Assembly (NCBI GenBank): GCA_009885185.1
Contig: VFLF01000016.1
Location: 1-13,420 of the forward strand
Origin: Nitrosomonadales bacterium
GTDB lineage: Bacteria; Pseudomonadota; Gammaproteobacteria; Burkholderiales; SG8-41
DNA length: 13,420 bases
Direction of reading: 5' to 3'
The notes below the pieces were generated by a model. It searched no databases and was not told the DNA's origin. It saw only the letters and a program-made list of their open reading frames with translations. Each line of letters starts with the position of its first letter. The first letter of the stretch is position 1. The position numbers and the translations under genes are program-made. Shown here piece after piece: positions 12,592 to 13,420 of the stretch.

Positions 12592-13420
12592 ATGTTCTCA
12601 ACCGCCAGAGACACCATTGCAGGATTCGATCCGGATCTGTGGAGCGCGCTGGAAAGCGAGCGTCAGCGCCAGCATGATCATATTGAACTGATCGCATCGG
12701 AAAACTACGCCAGTCCGCGCGTGCTGGCGGCGCAAGGTTCGGTACTCACCAACAAATACGCCGAAGGCTATCCCGGCAAACGTTATTACGGCGGCTGCGA
12801 ACACGTTGACGTGGCCGAGCAGCTCGCGATAGACCGTGCCAAAAAGCTTTTTCATGCAGGTTACGCCAATGTGCAGCCGCATTCGGGCGCGCAGGCGAAT
12901 TTCGCCGTGTTCAAGGCGGTGCTGCATCCGGGCGACGTGATCCTCGGCATGGCGTTGAGCAGCGGCGGACATCTCACGCACGGCTCGCCTGCGAATGTCA
13001 GCGGGCGCTACTTCGACGCGGTGAGCTACGGGTTGAATCCGGATACCGAGGAAATCGATTACGACGAAGTGGAAGAACTGGCGATGGTGCGCAAGCCCAA
13101 GATGATCGTCGCCGGCGCCTCCGCGTATTCCCTGCGCTTTGACTGGAAGCGCTTTCGCGCCATTGCCGACCAATGCGGCGCGTTACTGATGGCCGACGTG
13201 GCGCATTACGCGGGACTGATCGCGGCGGACGTTTACCCGAGTCCGGTGGGCATCGCTGATTTTGTGACCAGCACCACTCACAAGACCCTGCGCGGGCCGC
13301 GCGGCGGATTGATTCTGGCCGACGCGAAGCACGAGAAGATACTCAATAGTGCTGTGTTCCCGGGTACACAGGGCGGGCCGCTGATGCATGTGATCGCCGC
13401 CAAGGCCGTGGCTTTCCAGG
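12592..13420 (+). CDS. glyA: Serine hydroxymethyltransferase, N-terminal 276 residues (truncated by window end)
   Basis: The frame from ATG 12592 is open to the end of the window and covers about two thirds of a usual GlyA of about 415 residues. The PLP enzyme interconverts serine and glycine with tetrahydrofolate, supplying one-carbon units in the cytoplasm. Seen here: [16 protein letters not shown] (30-45), the [18 protein letters not shown] block (53-70), QPHSGAQAN (95-103), GGHLTHGSP (125-133), D202-VAH205 for cofactor contact, and the Schiff-base lysine K231 in [14 protein letters not shown] (226-239). [17 protein letters not shown] follows. It is intact as far as visible. A -10-like TGTTAAAAT lies upstream; no SD is evident. 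It starts 106 bp after the skp-like gene, so it is likely a separate transcription unit. Confidence 0.98.
   Translation, partial: MFSTARDTIAGFDPDLWSALESERQRQHDHIELIASENYASPRVLAAQGSVLTNKYAEGYPGKRYYGGCEHVDVAEQLAIDRAKKLFHAGYANVQPHSGAQANFAVFKAVLHPGDVILGMALSSGGHLTHGSPANVSGRYFDAVSYGLNPDTEEIDYDEVEELAMVRKPKMIVAGASAYSLRFDWKRFRAIADQCGALLMADVAHYAGLIAADVYPSPVGIADFVTSTTHKTLRGPRGGLILADAKHEKILNSAVFPGTQGGPLMHVIAAKAVAFQ

Noticed and set aside
12952..12975. Unusual SS in place of AH before GGHLTHG in GlyA as a loss of an active-site residue
   Set aside because: The variable residue lies before the conserved GGHLTHG; other SHMTs have Asp there, and the PLP-stacking His is in the retained HLTHG.

Overview
The window is a high-GC bacterial chromosome segment that most resembles a betaproteobacterium. 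The pointers are a stand-alone Bug-type substrate-binding protein beside a CaiB/BaiF CoA-transferase, a divergent darP(yjgA)/pmbA pair, and a gene set with mogA, skp/ompH and glyA. No IS element, phage gene, tRNA, rRNA or CRISPR array was seen, and no gene-free stretch exceeds about 180 bp. The assignment rests on gene content and protein resemblance recalled from memory, not on a search.

Layout. Positions 1-1246 (+) hold the tail of a type III CoA-transferase and a Bug periplasmic binding protein. Positions 1266-1901 (-) hold an AhpD/carboxymuconolactone-decarboxylase-like gene. A single in-frame UGA interrupts it exactly where the second cysteine of the redox motif belongs (C-N-Y-UGA-T-Q-H). 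A perfect 7-bp hairpin with a GGUC loop follows that UGA, as expected of a bacterial SECIS. I read this as a selenoprotein gene, not a pseudogene, and it is the most interesting item here. Positions 2037-2495 (+) encode a two-CBS-domain protein. Positions 2584-7409 (+) hold three tandem paralogues of about 500 residues, each with an uncharacterised helical N-terminal part and a C-terminal PilZ-type c-di-GMP-binding signature (RxxxR and [D/N]xSxxG).

Positions 7437-9800 (-) hold four genes on the minus strand: darP, a STAS-domain protein, mogA (perfect extended -10, possibly leaderless) and a serine carboxylesterase. An 8-bp tandem repeat lies between the last two. Positions 9937-13420 (+) hold pmbA/tldE, a small putative membrane protein with an HExxH motif, a periplasmic Skp/OmpH-like chaperone, and the first 276 codons of glyA, cut by the window end.

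How they may work together. The left end looks like accessory acyl-CoA/organic-acid metabolism with a thiol/selenol redox enzyme. The middle is a locally expanded family of likely c-di-GMP effectors. The right half is mostly housekeeping: ribosome maturation, molybdenum cofactor, peptide maturation, envelope chaperoning and one-carbon metabolism. Sec decoding would need selA, selB, selC and selD elsewhere in the genome; none is in this window.
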